This document shows, piece after piece, positions 36,621-44,892 of a stretch of 60,650 nt of DNA. A program made the translations under genes and the position numbers. The notes below the pieces were generated by a model that was not told the DNA's origin, did not search any database, and saw only the letters and a program-made list of their open reading frames with translations. Numbering within the stretch: position 1 is the first letter of the stretch; each line of letters opens with the position of its first letter. Source of the stretch: Mycolicibacillus koreensis (GTDB lineage: Bacteria; Actinomycetota; Actinomycetes; Mycobacteriales; Mycobacteriaceae). Location: the NCBI RefSeq assembly GCF_002104795.1, contig NZ_NCXO01000024.1, forward strand, positions 1-60,650, in the 5' to 3' direction.

Positions 36621-37376
36621 TCACCGCTGACAGTGCGAGCACCAGAAGAGGACCCGATCCCCGCCGTCGGCGGACTCGATGAGGGTTCCGCAGCGGCGGC
36701 AGGGCAGGCCGGCCCGGCCGTACACCCACAGCCGTTCACCGCGGCGGGTGTCGCCGGTGGTGCAGCGCGACCATCGGGTCCGGTTGGCCCACAACAGGCG
36801 GCGGGCCTGCGACACCAGCCGCAGCGGATCGGTTTCGTGTGAGACCGGCGCCGAGGGACTAATACCGCGCAGAAAGCACAGTTCGTTGCTGTAGACGTTG
36901 CCGATGCCGGCCATCACCGTCTGATCGAGCAGGGCCTGCGACAGCGGCCGCATCGGGTCGGCGACAAGGTTCGCCGCGGCCACCTGCGGATCCCAATCGT
37001 CGCCGAGCAGATCCGGACCCAAATGTGACACCGCAGCGAGATCGGTGCTGCGGTCGAGGATCTCCAGCAGCCCCAGATCCACGCCGACGGCGTGAACATC
37101 GCCCGCAGACAAGATGATCCGCACTCGATGATCGGTGCGCGGCGCGCGCGTGGTCACCCGCCAGCTGCCCTCCATCTTCAGGTGTGCGTGCACACTGGCC
37201 TGCCCGGCCCGCACGAACAGGTGCTTGCCGCGGCTGAGCACCTCGTCGACGACCCGTCCGGTCAAATCGACGGTGGCGAAACGCGGCACCCGGATGTCGC
37301 AGCCGGTCAGCATCCGGCCGGCCAACCCCTCACGCAGCACAGCCGCGGTGTGCCAAACGGTGTCGCCTTCGGGCAT
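36621..37376 (-). CDS. nei2: Endonuclease VIII-like DNA glycosylase Nei2
   Basis: Fpg/Nei-family glycosylase of 251 residues that removes oxidised bases and cuts the abasic strand. After Met removal the protein starts Pro-Glu ([11 protein letters not shown]), with Pro as the Schiff-base nucleophile. The H2TH region ([18 protein letters not shown]) and a C-terminal zinc finger (CRRCGT...WCSHCQR) are intact. It corresponds to Rv3297. A TAGACT box lies 8 bases before the ATG. atsB and lpqC, which flank nei in M. tuberculosis, are absent. Confidence 0.93.
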   Translation of the reverse strand: MPEGDTVWHTAAVLREGLAGRMLTGCDIRVPRFATVDLTGRVVDEVLSRGKHLFVRAGQASVHAHLKMEGSWRVTTRAPRTDHRVRIILSAGDVHAVGVDLGLLEILDRSTDLAAVSHLGPDLLGDDWDPQVAAANLVADPMRPLSQALLDQTVMAGIGNVYSNELCFLRGISPSAPVSHETDPLRLVSQARRLLWANRTRWSRCTTGDTRRGERLWVYGRAGLPCRRCGTLIESADGGDRVLFWCSHCQR

Positions 37377-37384
37377 GACCGCCC

Positions 37385-37390
37385 AGTCTA
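37385..37390 (-). promoter_or_regulatory. Candidate leaderless -10 of nei2
   Basis: TAGACT on the minus strand ends 8 bases before the nei2 ATG. The rest of the 296-base gap up to 37672 shows no other clear signal. Confidence 0.5.
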
Positions 37391-37672
37391 GGCTTCCCGC
37401 ACTCACCTGGCGGCTCACCGTCGACAACGCGCAACCGGCCGCCGATCGGCGTTGCCCACCCGCGGATCGACCCGCCGGCGCCCTTGACGCGGCGCCGGCG
37501 GAGGTCGAGTCTGGAAGGACGGGGTCAGCATGCGATGCCAGCGTCAGCGTTTTCTCGGCGACCACCTCGGTCGTACGGTGCGGCGAGGCTCGCGCCTCGA
37601 CAGCCCCTACCCCCCATCCCGTCAACAGGATGGTCGTGGCGAACCACACTCGGTTGGACAAAGGGAGTCGTC

Positions 37673-37984
37673 ATGGGCAGCACGTTTCACGATCCCATCG
37701 ACCACGCACGAACGACGCGGGAATTCGCCGGTGAATCCCTCACCGACGTTCTCAACTGGCCCGGCTACGCACTGGTGGCGATCGGGTTGGTGGCATTCGC
37801 CGGATCGTTGACGGCGTTCGCCACCGCGCACCCCGGCCAGGGCCTGACGGCGGGCATCGTCGGGTTCGCGTTCTTGGCGGTGGGACTGACCTGGGTGATC
37901 ATCGAACACCGGCGGGTCCGCCGCATCGCGGAGCGGTGGTACGCCGGTCATCCGGATGCCCACCGGTGGCCGCCCGCCGGTTAA
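37673..37984 (+). CDS. usfY: UsfY-family small membrane protein
   Basis: Protein of 103 residues with two membrane segments (YALVAIGLVAFAGSLTAFAT, IVGFAFLAVGLTWVII) and the UsfY N-terminus FHDPIDHARTTREFAGESLT. It resembles M. tuberculosis UsfY (Rv3288c), which there precedes rsbW-sigF. Here it sits between nei2 and lhr, about 10 kb from sigF. ATG 37673 has AAAGGGAG 5 bases upstream. No SigF-type promoter was found in front of it. Function unknown. Confidence 0.82.
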   Translation: MGSTFHDPIDHARTTREFAGESLTDVLNWPGYALVAIGLVAFAGSLTAFATAHPGQGLTAGIVGFAFLAVGLTWVIIEHRRVRRIAERWYAGHPDAHRWPPAG

Positions 37985-38019
37985 CCACGCCCGCAGATCG
38001 CCGGAGACAGGCCGTACGC

Positions 38020-41000
38020 TCAGCGCCGACACCGCAGGCCACGCGGCGTGCGTGAGAACCCGGCGTCGCGCAGCGCAGCCGCCAGCGCCGTATCCCGCGG
38101 ACCGAGCACCGGCGCGGAATCCACCCGCTCCACCAGCAGCCCGTCGACGCGGCCGGCCGCGACCGCCTCGGCCAATGCCGTGGCGGCGCTGTGCAGCGCC
38201 TGGTCGTCGTCGCTGAACGTGAGCATCGACCGGCCGCCGCGTTCGACGAACAGCACCAGGTCGCCGTCGACCAGCACCACCAGGGCCCCGGCCTTGCGGC
38301 CGGGCCGCGCCCCGGCACCGGGCCCGCCGTCGGATCCGGCCCGGCTCGGCCAGGGCAGTGCCGCCCCATACGGATTGGCCGGATCGGCGGCGGCGAGCAG
38401 CACCGCAGCGTAGGGACGTCGCTGCGGGTCGGGGTCGTCGAGATAGGCGCGCAGCCGGTCCACGGTGGCGGCGGCCGCGAACTGTGCCGCCCCGAGCGAC
38501 TCGACGAAGTAACCGCGCTGGCAGCGGCCCGCATCCTCAAAGCCGGACAGGACGCGGTAGAGCATCGCGAAACCGCCCGGCACCGCCTCGGCCGCCACCG
38601 ACCCCTTGGTGAGCACGCCGTAGCGGTGCAACAACACCTCGGCGCGGTGATGGGCCCGCCGGGTCGGGTCTGGATCCGGTGCCGGCAGAGCCGACCACCG
38701 GCCGGCCACCGTGGCGTCCACGGCGCGGGGTGCCGGGGTCGTCACGCTGTAGCGGGACAGGCGGGGCGGTCGGCGCGGCTGACGATGCGCTGTCGAGGCA
38801 CGTTGAGTGCCCGCGCCTGCGAGCACGGCCCGGATCGGGGCGAACGTATCGCCGGTCACCCAACCGGACCAGATCAGCTCCCACAGTGCGTCTTTGAGGG
38901 CGCGTTCGGGGATCGGCCCGCCGGCGAGCTGACGGAAGAAGTACGCCCCGCCGCCGGCCAGGGCGTCCAGCACCGCGCGGTGCGCGTCGGTGAAATCCAG
39001 GGCGGTCGGCTCCGCCACCGTCAACGGCGCGGTATCGGCGGTGTGGAACACGATCCAGCCGTCGGTGGGCGGTGTCCCCCCGGCGATCGGGCCGGCCCCC
39101 GACCACAGCACCTCCCCGGTGGCCAGCACCTCGTCGAGCAGGGCGGGGGAGTAGTCGGTGACGCGCTGGCCCAGCACCAACGGCTCGATCGCCGAGGCCG
39201 GGATCGGCACCCCCGCCAGTTGGGTGAGCACCCCGATCAGCGCCTCCGCCCCGCCGCCGTCGTTGGCCCGGAGCTGCTGCCAGGCCGGCAGGAACCGGGC
39301 GTAGGCGCTGGTGGTGACCGGTTCGACCTGGGCGCGCAGCGCCGCCAGGGAGCGTCGCCGCAGGATCCGCAGCACCTCGGCGTCACACCACTGGTCACCA
39401 CCGGCGACCGTGGTGGGCGATTCGATGAACTCGCCACGCACCAAACGGCCGTCACCGGCCAGCCGGCCCAACACGTCGGCGGCCACCCGCAGCCCCAACC
39501 CGAACCGATCGGCCGCCTGCGCGGTGGTGAACGGCCCGCGGGTCCGGGCGAACCGTCCCAGCAACTCGCCGAGCGGGTCGGCCACCGGTTCGGCGAAGCC
39601 GGACGGCACCCCGACCGGCACGGCCACCCCGACGCCGTCACGCAGCCGGCCGATGTCCTCGATCACCGTCCACCACTGCCGGCCGGCGTAGGACACCGCC
39701 AGCACCCGTTTGGTCGCGGCCAGCCTGTCGAGCCAAGCGGTCACGTCGCCACCGGCCGAGCGCTCGACGATCTCGGCGGTGGTCAACGGGCCGAGCAGGC
39801 GCAGCAGGTCGACGACGGCTTCGGCGTCACGGGCGGCGCGCTGTTCGGTCAGGTGCTGTAGTTGCCGGTCGACGGTGGCCACGACGTCGGCATCGAGCAA
39901 CTCGCGCAACTCCACCCGCCCCAACAGCTCGGCCAGTAGTGTCGGATCCAGCGTCAGCGCGGCAGCGCGCCGCTCTGCCAGTGGAGTGTCACCCTCGTAG
40001 ATGAATGCGCCCACGTAACCGAAGAGCAAGGACGCGGCGAACGGTGACGGCGTGGCGGTGAGCACCTCGGTGATCCGCACCCGCCGTTGACCGATCGCCG
40101 CCATCAACGCCGTCAACGCGGGAACGTCGTAGACGTCCTGCAGCGACTCGCGGACCGCTTCGAGGACGATGGGGAAATCCGGGTAGTTGCGGGCCACGTC
40201 GAGCAGTTGCGCGGCGCGTTGACGCTGCTGCCACAGCGGCGATCGCCGACCGGGCTGACGCCGTGGCAGCAGCAGGGCTCGCGCGGCGCATTCGCGGAAC
40301 CGGGAGGCGAACAGCGCCGATCCGCCGACCTCGGCGGTGACCAGCGGTTCGACCTCGTCAGCGTCGAAGACGAACAGTTCCGCGCCGGGCACCGCGTCCG
40401 CACCCCCGTGCTCGTCGAGGGTGTCGGGCACATGCACCACGACGCCGTCGTCGGAGGCGGTGGGTTTCTCGTCGAGGCCGTACCGTTCGCGCAGTCGGCG
40501 CCCCACCGCCAAGGCGAGCGGGCCGTGCACCCGCAGCCCATACGGTGAGTGCAACACCACCCGCCAGTCGCCGAGTTCGTCACGGAACCGCTCCACCACC
40601 AACGTGGTGTCGGTGGGGACCACCCCCGTGGCGCTGCGCTGATCCTCGAGGAGACGCCAGAGGTTCTCCCGCGCGTATTCGTCCAAACCCAGTTGCGAAC
40701 AACGGCTTTCGAAATCAGAACGTGCAAGTGTCGACAGCTCGGCGGTGAACCGGCCCAATGCCATGCCGAGTTCGGCGGGCCGGCCGGCATTGTCGCCACG
40801 CCAAAACGGCAGCCGGCCGGGCTGACCCGGAGCGGGGACAACCAGCACCCGGTCGTGGGTGATCTCGGTGATCCGCCAGCTCGTCGCGCCCAGCGCAATC
40901 ACATCGCCCGGGCGTGACTCGTAGACCATCTCTTCATCGAGTTCCCCGACCCGGGACGGTTTGTCGGCGTCACTGGCCAAAAACACCGCGAACTGCCCGC

Positions 41001-42594
41001 GATCGGGGATGGAACCACCGGAGGTTACCGCCAACCGTTGGGCGCCTTTGCGTCCCGTCACCGTCCCGGTGTCACGGTCATAGATCACGCGTGGTCGCAA
41101 CTCGGCGAAATTGGTGGACGGATACTTTCCCGACAGCAGATCCAGGGTTGCCTCGAAGGCGCTGCGCGGCAAGGTGGCGAACGGCGCGGCGCGCCGAACC
41201 GTGTCGAACCAGGTGTCGGCGTCGAGGGGGTCCAGCGCTGCGGCGGCCACCGTGTGCTGCGCCAGGATGTCCAGCGGGTTGCGGGGAACCTGCAGGGTCT
41301 CGATCTCACCGGTGCGCATGCGTTCGGCGACCACCGCGCATCCGATCAGATCGGTGCGGTGCTTCGGGATGAGCACCCCCGCCGACACCTCACCGACCTG
41401 GTGGCCGGCCCGGCCGATGCGCTGGAGGCCGCTGGCCACCGACGGCGGTGCCTCGATCTGGATGACCAGGTCCACCGCACCCATGTCGATGCCGAGTTCG
41501 AGGCTGGAGGTGGCGACCACCGCGGCCAGACGGCCGGCCTTGAGGTCGTCCTCGACGGCGGCGCGGGCCTCTTTGCTCACCGACCCGTGATGGGCGCGCG
41601 CCAGGATCGGTGGCGCGCCGTGACTTTGGCCGCTGCCCATCAACTGGGCCGGCGCGCCGCCGGCCACCCGCGGATTGGCCGCCCGATCCGGCGGGTCCAG
41701 GTCGAAGCCGGCGCGTTCGGCGTGGATCTCGTTGATGCGGGCGGTGAGCCGCTCGGCCAGGCGGCGTGAGTTGGCGAACACGATCGTCGACCGGTGCGCC
41801 TCGATCAGATCGACGACACGGGCCTCCACCTCCGGCCAGACGGTGTTGGCGGCCGGGCTCGCCATATCCGGCACCGGCACCTGGACGCTGAGAGCGAAGG
41901 TCTTGGACGTCGGTGGCGCGACGATCCGCGCCGGCGCCGCCCCGCAGAGAAACCGTGCCACCTCCTCGGCGGGCCGCACGGTCGCCGACAGCCCGATGCG
42001 CTGAGCCGGGCGCTCCAGCAGCGCGTCGAGACGCTCCAGCGACAAGGCCAGGTGGCTGCCGCGCTTGGTGCCGGCCACGGCATGCACCTCGTCGACGATC
42101 ACGGTCTGCACCCCGGTCAAGGTGGTGCGCGCCGCGGAGGTCAGCATCAAAAACAGCGACTCCGGAGTGGTGATCAGAATGTCGGGCGGGCTGGTCAGCA
42201 TCTGGCGCCGCCGCGCCGGCGGGGTGTCCCCGGAGCGCACCCCGACACTGATCGTCGGGGCGGGCCGGCCGCGGCGTTCGGCGATGCGGGCCATCCCGGC
42301 CAGGGGGGTGCGCAGGTTGCGTTCGACGTCGACCGCCAGCGCTTTCAGCGGCGAGATGTAGAGCACCCGGGTGCCGGAACCGGCGGGTGCGTGGGCCAGG
42401 CGGTCCAATGCCCACAGGAAAGCCGCGAGGGTCTTGCCGGATCCGGTCGGGGCGATCACCAACGCGTGATGGCCCTCGCCGATCGCCGCCCACGCCTGCT
42501 GCTGCGCTTCGGTGGGGCCGGCGAACGTGCCCGCGAACCACTCGCGGGTCAGTTCACCGAACCGCCCCAGCGCGTCACGACGGTCACCGGCCAC
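38020..42594 (-). CDS. lhr: ATP-dependent helicase Lhr (large superfamily 2 helicase)
   Basis: DNA/RNA-unwinding helicase of about 1524 residues, close to the 1513 of Rv3296. Helicase motifs: Walker A IAPTGSGKTLAAFLW, DEVH in VDEVHAVAGTKRG, SAT in LSATVRPAEE, and QRIGRAGHQVG. These are followed by the winged-helix/Lhr-core region and the long C-terminal domain of full-length Lhr. It translocates 3' to 5' and prefers RNA:DNA hybrids in mycobacteria; its expression rises after DNA damage. Start GTG 42594 is the best-placed start before conserved sequence, but no ribosome site supports it. Divergent from a SigF-type promoter. Confidence 0.93.
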   Translation of the reverse strand: MAGDRRDALGRFGELTREWFAGTFAGPTEAQQQAWAAIGEGHHALVIAPTGSGKTLAAFLWALDRLAHAPAGSGTRVLYISPLKALAVDVERNLRTPLAGMARIAERRGRPAPTISVGVRSGDTPPARRRQMLTSPPDILITTPESLFLMLTSAARTTLTGVQTVIVDEVHAVAGTKRGSHLALSLERLDALLERPAQRIGLSATVRPAEEVARFLCGAAPARIVAPPTSKTFALSVQVPVPDMASPAANTVWPEVEARVVDLIEAHRSTIVFANSRRLAERLTARINEIHAERAGFDLDPPDRAANPRVAGGAPAQLMGSGQSHGAPPILARAHHGSVSKEARAAVEDDLKAGRLAAVVATSSLELGIDMGAVDLVIQIEAPPSVASGLQRIGRAGHQVGEVSAGVLIPKHRTDLIGCAVVAERMRTGEIETLQVPRNPLDILAQHTVAAAALDPLDADTWFDTVRRAAPFATLPRSAFEATLDLLSGKYPSTNFAELRPRVIYDRDTGTVTGRKGAQRLAVTSGGSIPDRGQFAVFLASDADKPSRVGELDEEMVYESRPGDVIALGATSWRITEITHDRVLVVPAPGQPGRLPFWRGDNAGRPAELGMALGRFTAELSTLARSDFESRCSQLGLDEYARENLWRLLEDQRSATGVVPTDTTLVVERFRDELGDWRVVLHSPYGLRVHGPLALAVGRRLRERYGLDEKPTASDDGVVVHVPDTLDEHGGADAVPGAELFVFDADEVEPLVTAEVGGSALFASRFRECAARALLLPRRQPGRRSPLWQQRQRAAQLLDVARNYPDFPIVLEAVRESLQDVYDVPALTALMAAIGQRRVRITEVLTATPSPFAASLLFGYVGAFIYEGDTPLAERRAAALTLDPTLLAELLGRVELRELLDADVVATVDRQLQHLTEQRAARDAEAVVDLLRLLGPLTTAEIVERSAGGDVTAWLDRLAATKRVLAVSYAGRQWWTVIEDIGRLRDGVGVAVPVGVPSGFAEPVADPLGELLGRFARTRGPFTTAQAADRFGLGLRVAADVLGRLAGDGRLVRGEFIESPTTVAGGDQWCDAEVLRILRRRSLAALRAQVEPVTTSAYARFLPAWQQLRANDGGGAEALIGVLTQLAGVPIPASAIEPLVLGQRVTDYSPALLDEVLATGEVLWSGAGPIAGGTPPTDGWIVFHTADTAPLTVAEPTALDFTDAHRAVLDALAGGGAYFFRQLAGGPIPERALKDALWELIWSGWVTGDTFAPIRAVLAGAGTQRASTAHRQPRRPPRLSRYSVTTPAPRAVDATVAGRWSALPAPDPDPTRRAHHRAEVLLHRYGVLTKGSVAAEAVPGGFAMLYRVLSGFEDAGRCQRGYFVESLGAAQFAAAATVDRLRAYLDDPDPQRRPYAAVLLAAADPANPYGAALPWPSRAGSDGGPGAGARPGRKAGALVVLVDGDLVLFVERGGRSMLTFSDDDQALHSAATALAEAVAAGRVDGLLVERVDSAPVLGPRDTALAAALRDAGFSRTPRGLRCRR

Positions 42595-42664
42595 CTCGCC
42601 ATCGTGCCAATCCGGGCCGACACGCGCAGCCACCGAGGGCCCGCCGGCGACGGTGGCGAGGTGG

Positions 42665-42690
42665 GTTTCGGGCCCGGTCGGCGGGGGTAG
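42665..42690 (+). promoter_or_regulatory. SigF-type promoter, GTTT-N16-GGGTAG
   Basis: GTTT at 42665-42668, a 16-base spacer and GGGTAG at 42685-42690, 46 bases before a small membrane protein gene. Confidence 0.65.
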
Positions 42691-42736
42691 CCGAAGCAAA
42701 CCGCTGCATATCGTGCCGTCGATGGGAGGCAGGCTC

Positions 42737-43096
42737 ATGACCGTGTCGACCAGCGAAACCGACCCGGACCGGCAGACCGAGCCGCGCAGCCGCTTCCCGC
42801 GCTGGCTCAACTGGGTGTTGGCGTTGCTGACCGTCCCGGCTGCGGGACTGGTGGTCATTGTGGCCACCGGCGCGGTGATGAGCGTCGCCGCGTGCAGTAC
42901 CGTGCAGTGCCCGGATCTGGGCCTGAGCGGCCTGCTGTTCAACGTGATGTTTTACGGGGCGCCGGCGGTGGCGGTGGTGACGATCCTGGCCACGTTCTTC
43001 ACCGCGGCGAAACGCTGGGGGATCGTGGTGCCGCTGATCGGGTGGGCGCTGCTGCTGGCCGACGTCGTGGCGTTGACCGTCGCGTTCAACACCTGA
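42737..43096 (+). CDS. Small membrane protein of unknown function (three helices)
   Basis: Protein of 119 residues: a hydrophilic N-terminus (TSETDPDRQTEPRSRFPRW), then three hydrophobic segments (WVLALLTVPAAGLVVIVATG, LLFNVMFYGAPAVAVVTILA, GIVVPLIGWALLLADVVALT) with two Cys in the first outer loop (AACSTVQCPDLG). GGGAGG precedes the ATG. The gene at 47071 has a similar plan with a two-Cys outer loop. A SigF-type promoter upstream suggests stress induction. Confidence 0.8.
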   Translation: MTVSTSETDPDRQTEPRSRFPRWLNWVLALLTVPAAGLVVIVATGAVMSVAACSTVQCPDLGLSGLLFNVMFYGAPAVAVVTILATFFTAAKRWGIVVPLIGWALLLADVVALTVAFNT

Positions 43097-43112
43097 GCAC
43101 CGCCTCCGCGTT

Positions 43113-43163
43113 GGCACCCGCCGATCGTCGGCAGTCCGCCTCGGCACCCGCCGATCGTCGGCA
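43113..43163. repeat. 21-bp direct repeat with 30-bp period
   Basis: Two identical 21-base copies (43113-43133 and 43143-43163, beginning GGCACCCGCC) contain GCCGATCGTCGGC, a small dyad. They lie just before a perfect SigF promoter. Confidence 0.9.
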
Positions 43164-43192
43164 ACAAATCACACCGCGTCGTCGCGTAACGG

Positions 43193-43218
43193 GTTTGCCA
43201 TCGCGCAGCGATGGGTAT
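43193..43218 (+). promoter_or_regulatory. SigF promoter, GTTT-N16-GGGTAT
   Basis: GTTT 43193-43196, 16-base spacer, GGGTAT 43213-43218, preceded by GG. Drives the two small genes at 43288 and 43533. Confidence 0.85.
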
Positions 43219-43287
43219 GTAGCCGATGTCCGGCCCGCTCAGGTCGGTCGGGCGGGGTCGGCTGCACAGCCGGCGGAAGGGAGCCTC

Positions 43288-43536
43288 ATGCGTGGGATTC
43301 TCGGCGTGGTCGTCGTGGTGTGGCTGTTGGTCGGTGTGCTTGCCAGTTGGCAGCGCGGGTATCTGCAGAATGCTCAGACCAATTGCGCCACAGCGGGAAC
43401 GATCGCCGTGACGATCGTCTCCGGACCGTTGAACTACTTCGGGGTCAACCCGAAGGTCACCGATTGTCGGCTGCCGGAACCGAGCGCGATGGCGACGGTC
43501 CGACACCTGTCCCCCCAAGAAATGGAGTGGTCATGA
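43288..43536 (+). CDS. Small exported or membrane protein of unknown function
   Basis: Protein of 82 residues with one N-terminal hydrophobic segment (GILGVVVVVWLLVGVLASWQ), then an outer part with two Cys (QTNCATAGTIAV..VTDCRLPEP) that could form a disulfide. GGAAGGGA lies before ATG 43288. It is coupled to the next gene by an ATGA overlap and follows a SigF promoter. No function known. Confidence 0.8.
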   Translation: MRGILGVVVVVWLLVGVLASWQRGYLQNAQTNCATAGTIAVTIVSGPLNYFGVNPKVTDCRLPEPSAMATVRHLSPQEMEWS

Positions 43537-43688
43537 TTGTCCTCGGCATCATCCTGTTGGTTCTCGGCTACGTACTCACCATCCCGGCGCTGTGGACGAT
43601 CGGGATCATCCTGGTGGTCATCGGTGCGGTCCTGTGGCTGCTCGGAGCGCTCGGCCGGCCCGTCGGCGGCCGCCGGTATTGGTTTTGA
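43533..43688 (+). CDS. 51-residue double-helix membrane protein (DUF6131-like)
   Basis: Very short membrane protein: IVLGIILLVLGYVLTIPALW, then a second segment IGIILVVIGAVLWLLGALG, ending in GRPVGGRRYWF. Small proteins of this kind, with the GRPVGGRR(H/Y)W tail, are common in mycobacteria. Its ATG overlaps the previous stop, so the two belong to one SigF-driven operon. It probably acts as a stress-induced membrane component. Confidence 0.85.
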   Translation: MIVLGIILLVLGYVLTIPALWTIGIILVVIGAVLWLLGALGRPVGGRRYWF

Positions 43689-43900
43689 CCCGGGTTTCAC
43701 CGGTGATCGCGCGCCGCGGGAAGTGTACCGGCGGCGCGCGCTGCTGCTGCTTGACCGCGACCGGTGCCTGCGCGGACGGAATTGACGCCACCGTCGGCAC
43801 CGGAACTGCTCGAGTCGGTCACGTCGAGTCGTCAAAAAACATAGCGGGAGCGTTCTGGGGCCGATAGCCTCGAGGAATCCACTTCGTTTCACAACGGGTC

Positions 43901-43926
43901 GTTTAGCAACGGCCTGAGGGGGGCAT
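43901..43926 (+). promoter_or_regulatory. SigF-like promoter, GTTT-N16-GGGCAT (one mismatch)
   Basis: GTTT 43901-43904, 16 bases, GGGCAT 43921-43926, with the cutinase ATG 10 bases later. One mismatch to GGGTAT, so weaker evidence. Confidence 0.4.
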
Positions 43927-43936
43927 TGTTTTCGGC

Positions 43937-44698
43937 ATGAATGCACGTCACCGCGCCCGTTCGCTTGCCCGCTTCCTGGCCCCGGCCGTCGCCGCCGCCG
44001 GGTGCCTCGGAACCTTGGCCACCGGGGTGGCCGTCGCGCCGCCCGCGAGCGCTGAACCCTGTCCTGATGTCGAGGTCGTGTTCGCCCGTGGCACCGGTGA
44101 GCAGCCCGGCGTCGGACCGACCGGCCAGGCGTTCGTCGACGCGATGCGTTCGCGGGTGGGGGACCGGTCGATGGACGTCTATGCGGTCAACTACCCGGCG
44201 ACCGACCAGTGGGCCACCGGTGTCGACGGCATCCGTGACGCCGGGGCGCACGTCGTCGATACGGCGAACAACTGCCCGAACACCCGGATGGTGCTGGGGG
44301 GTTACTCGCAGGGGGCGGCGGTGATGGGATTCGTCACCTCCGCGGAAGTTCCCGCCGGGGTCGATCCGGCCACCGTACCCAAGCCGCTGGATCCGGCGGT
44401 CGCGGAGAATGTCGACGCGGTGGTGCTCTACGCGATGCCGAATGTGCGCGCGATGAACTTCCTCAACGAGCCACCGGTGGCGATCGGGCCGCTGTATCAG
44501 GACAAGACTCTGAAGTTGTGCGTGCCCGAGGACGCGGTGTGTTCCCTGGGCCTGGACATGGCCGCGCACAACAGCTACGCCAACAACGCTGCGGTGATCA
44601 ACCAGGGGGCTGATTTCGCCATCGCTCGGCTCAACGGGGTACCGGTGCCGCCGGCACCCAACCAGCCGGCGATCGCAGCCCCCAACTTCGGCAACTGA
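43937..44698 (+). CDS. Secreted cutinase-family esterase
   Basis: Serine esterase of 253 residues with a signal peptide ending at PPASAEP. Catalytic motifs of the cutinase/CULP family: FARGTGEQPGVGPTG near the N-terminus, GGYSQGAAVMG with the nucleophile Ser, and the late CVPEDAVCSLG (Asp, disulfide Cys pair) and AHNSY (His). Four Cys fit two disulfides. Such enzymes hydrolyse ester lipids outside the cell. It begins almost at the predicted start of transcription of a SigF-like promoter. Confidence 0.92.
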   Translation: MNARHRARSLARFLAPAVAAAGCLGTLATGVAVAPPASAEPCPDVEVVFARGTGEQPGVGPTGQAFVDAMRSRVGDRSMDVYAVNYPATDQWATGVDGIRDAGAHVVDTANNCPNTRMVLGGYSQGAAVMGFVTSAEVPAGVDPATVPKPLDPAVAENVDAVVLYAMPNVRAMNFLNEPPVAIGPLYQDKTLKLCVPEDAVCSLGLDMAAHNSYANNAAVINQGADFAIARLNGVPVPPAPNQPAIAAPNFGN

Positions 44699-44738
44699 GC
44701 CCGCACACGCGACGCGGTCGCGCCCGGCGCACGGGGCC

Positions 44739-44769
44739 ACGACCTCGGTAGCGGTGCCACCGAGGTCGT
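44739..44769 (+). terminator. Terminator hairpin after the cutinase gene
   Basis: ACGACCTCGGT and ACCGAGGTCGT form a perfect 11-bp stem with a 9-base loop, about 40 bases after the cutinase stop. No T-run follows. Confidence 0.65.
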
Positions 44770-44770
44770 C

Positions 44771-44804
44771 GTGCTCTGCCCTCCTTCGTGCTCTGCCCTC
44801 CTTC
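44771..44804. repeat. 17-bp tandem duplication (2.3 copies)
   Basis: GTGCTCTGCCCTCCTTC occurs twice in a row and a third partial copy (GTGCCCTG) follows. It lies between the terminator and the catalase promoter. Confidence 0.9.
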
Positions 44805-44831
44805 GTGCCCTGACGCTGCCGTCCCTCCATC

Positions 44832-44856
44832 GTTTGTGGCCGTGACGGCTGGGTAC
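44832..44856 (+). promoter_or_regulatory. SigF promoter of the catalase, GTTT-N15-GGGTAC
   Basis: GTTT 44832-44835, 15-base spacer, GGGTAC 44851-44856. The catalase GTG is 36 bases downstream with its own ribosome site. Confidence 0.85.
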
Positions 44857-44892
44857 CCGATGCCTGAGGCTTCTACCGGTAAGGAGACGCGC

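Noticed and set aside
37549..37580. GTTT followed by GGTCGT as a SigF promoter for the usfY gene at 37673.
   Set aside because: The -10 differs from GGGTAT in several positions, and the next candidate spacing is outside 15-17.
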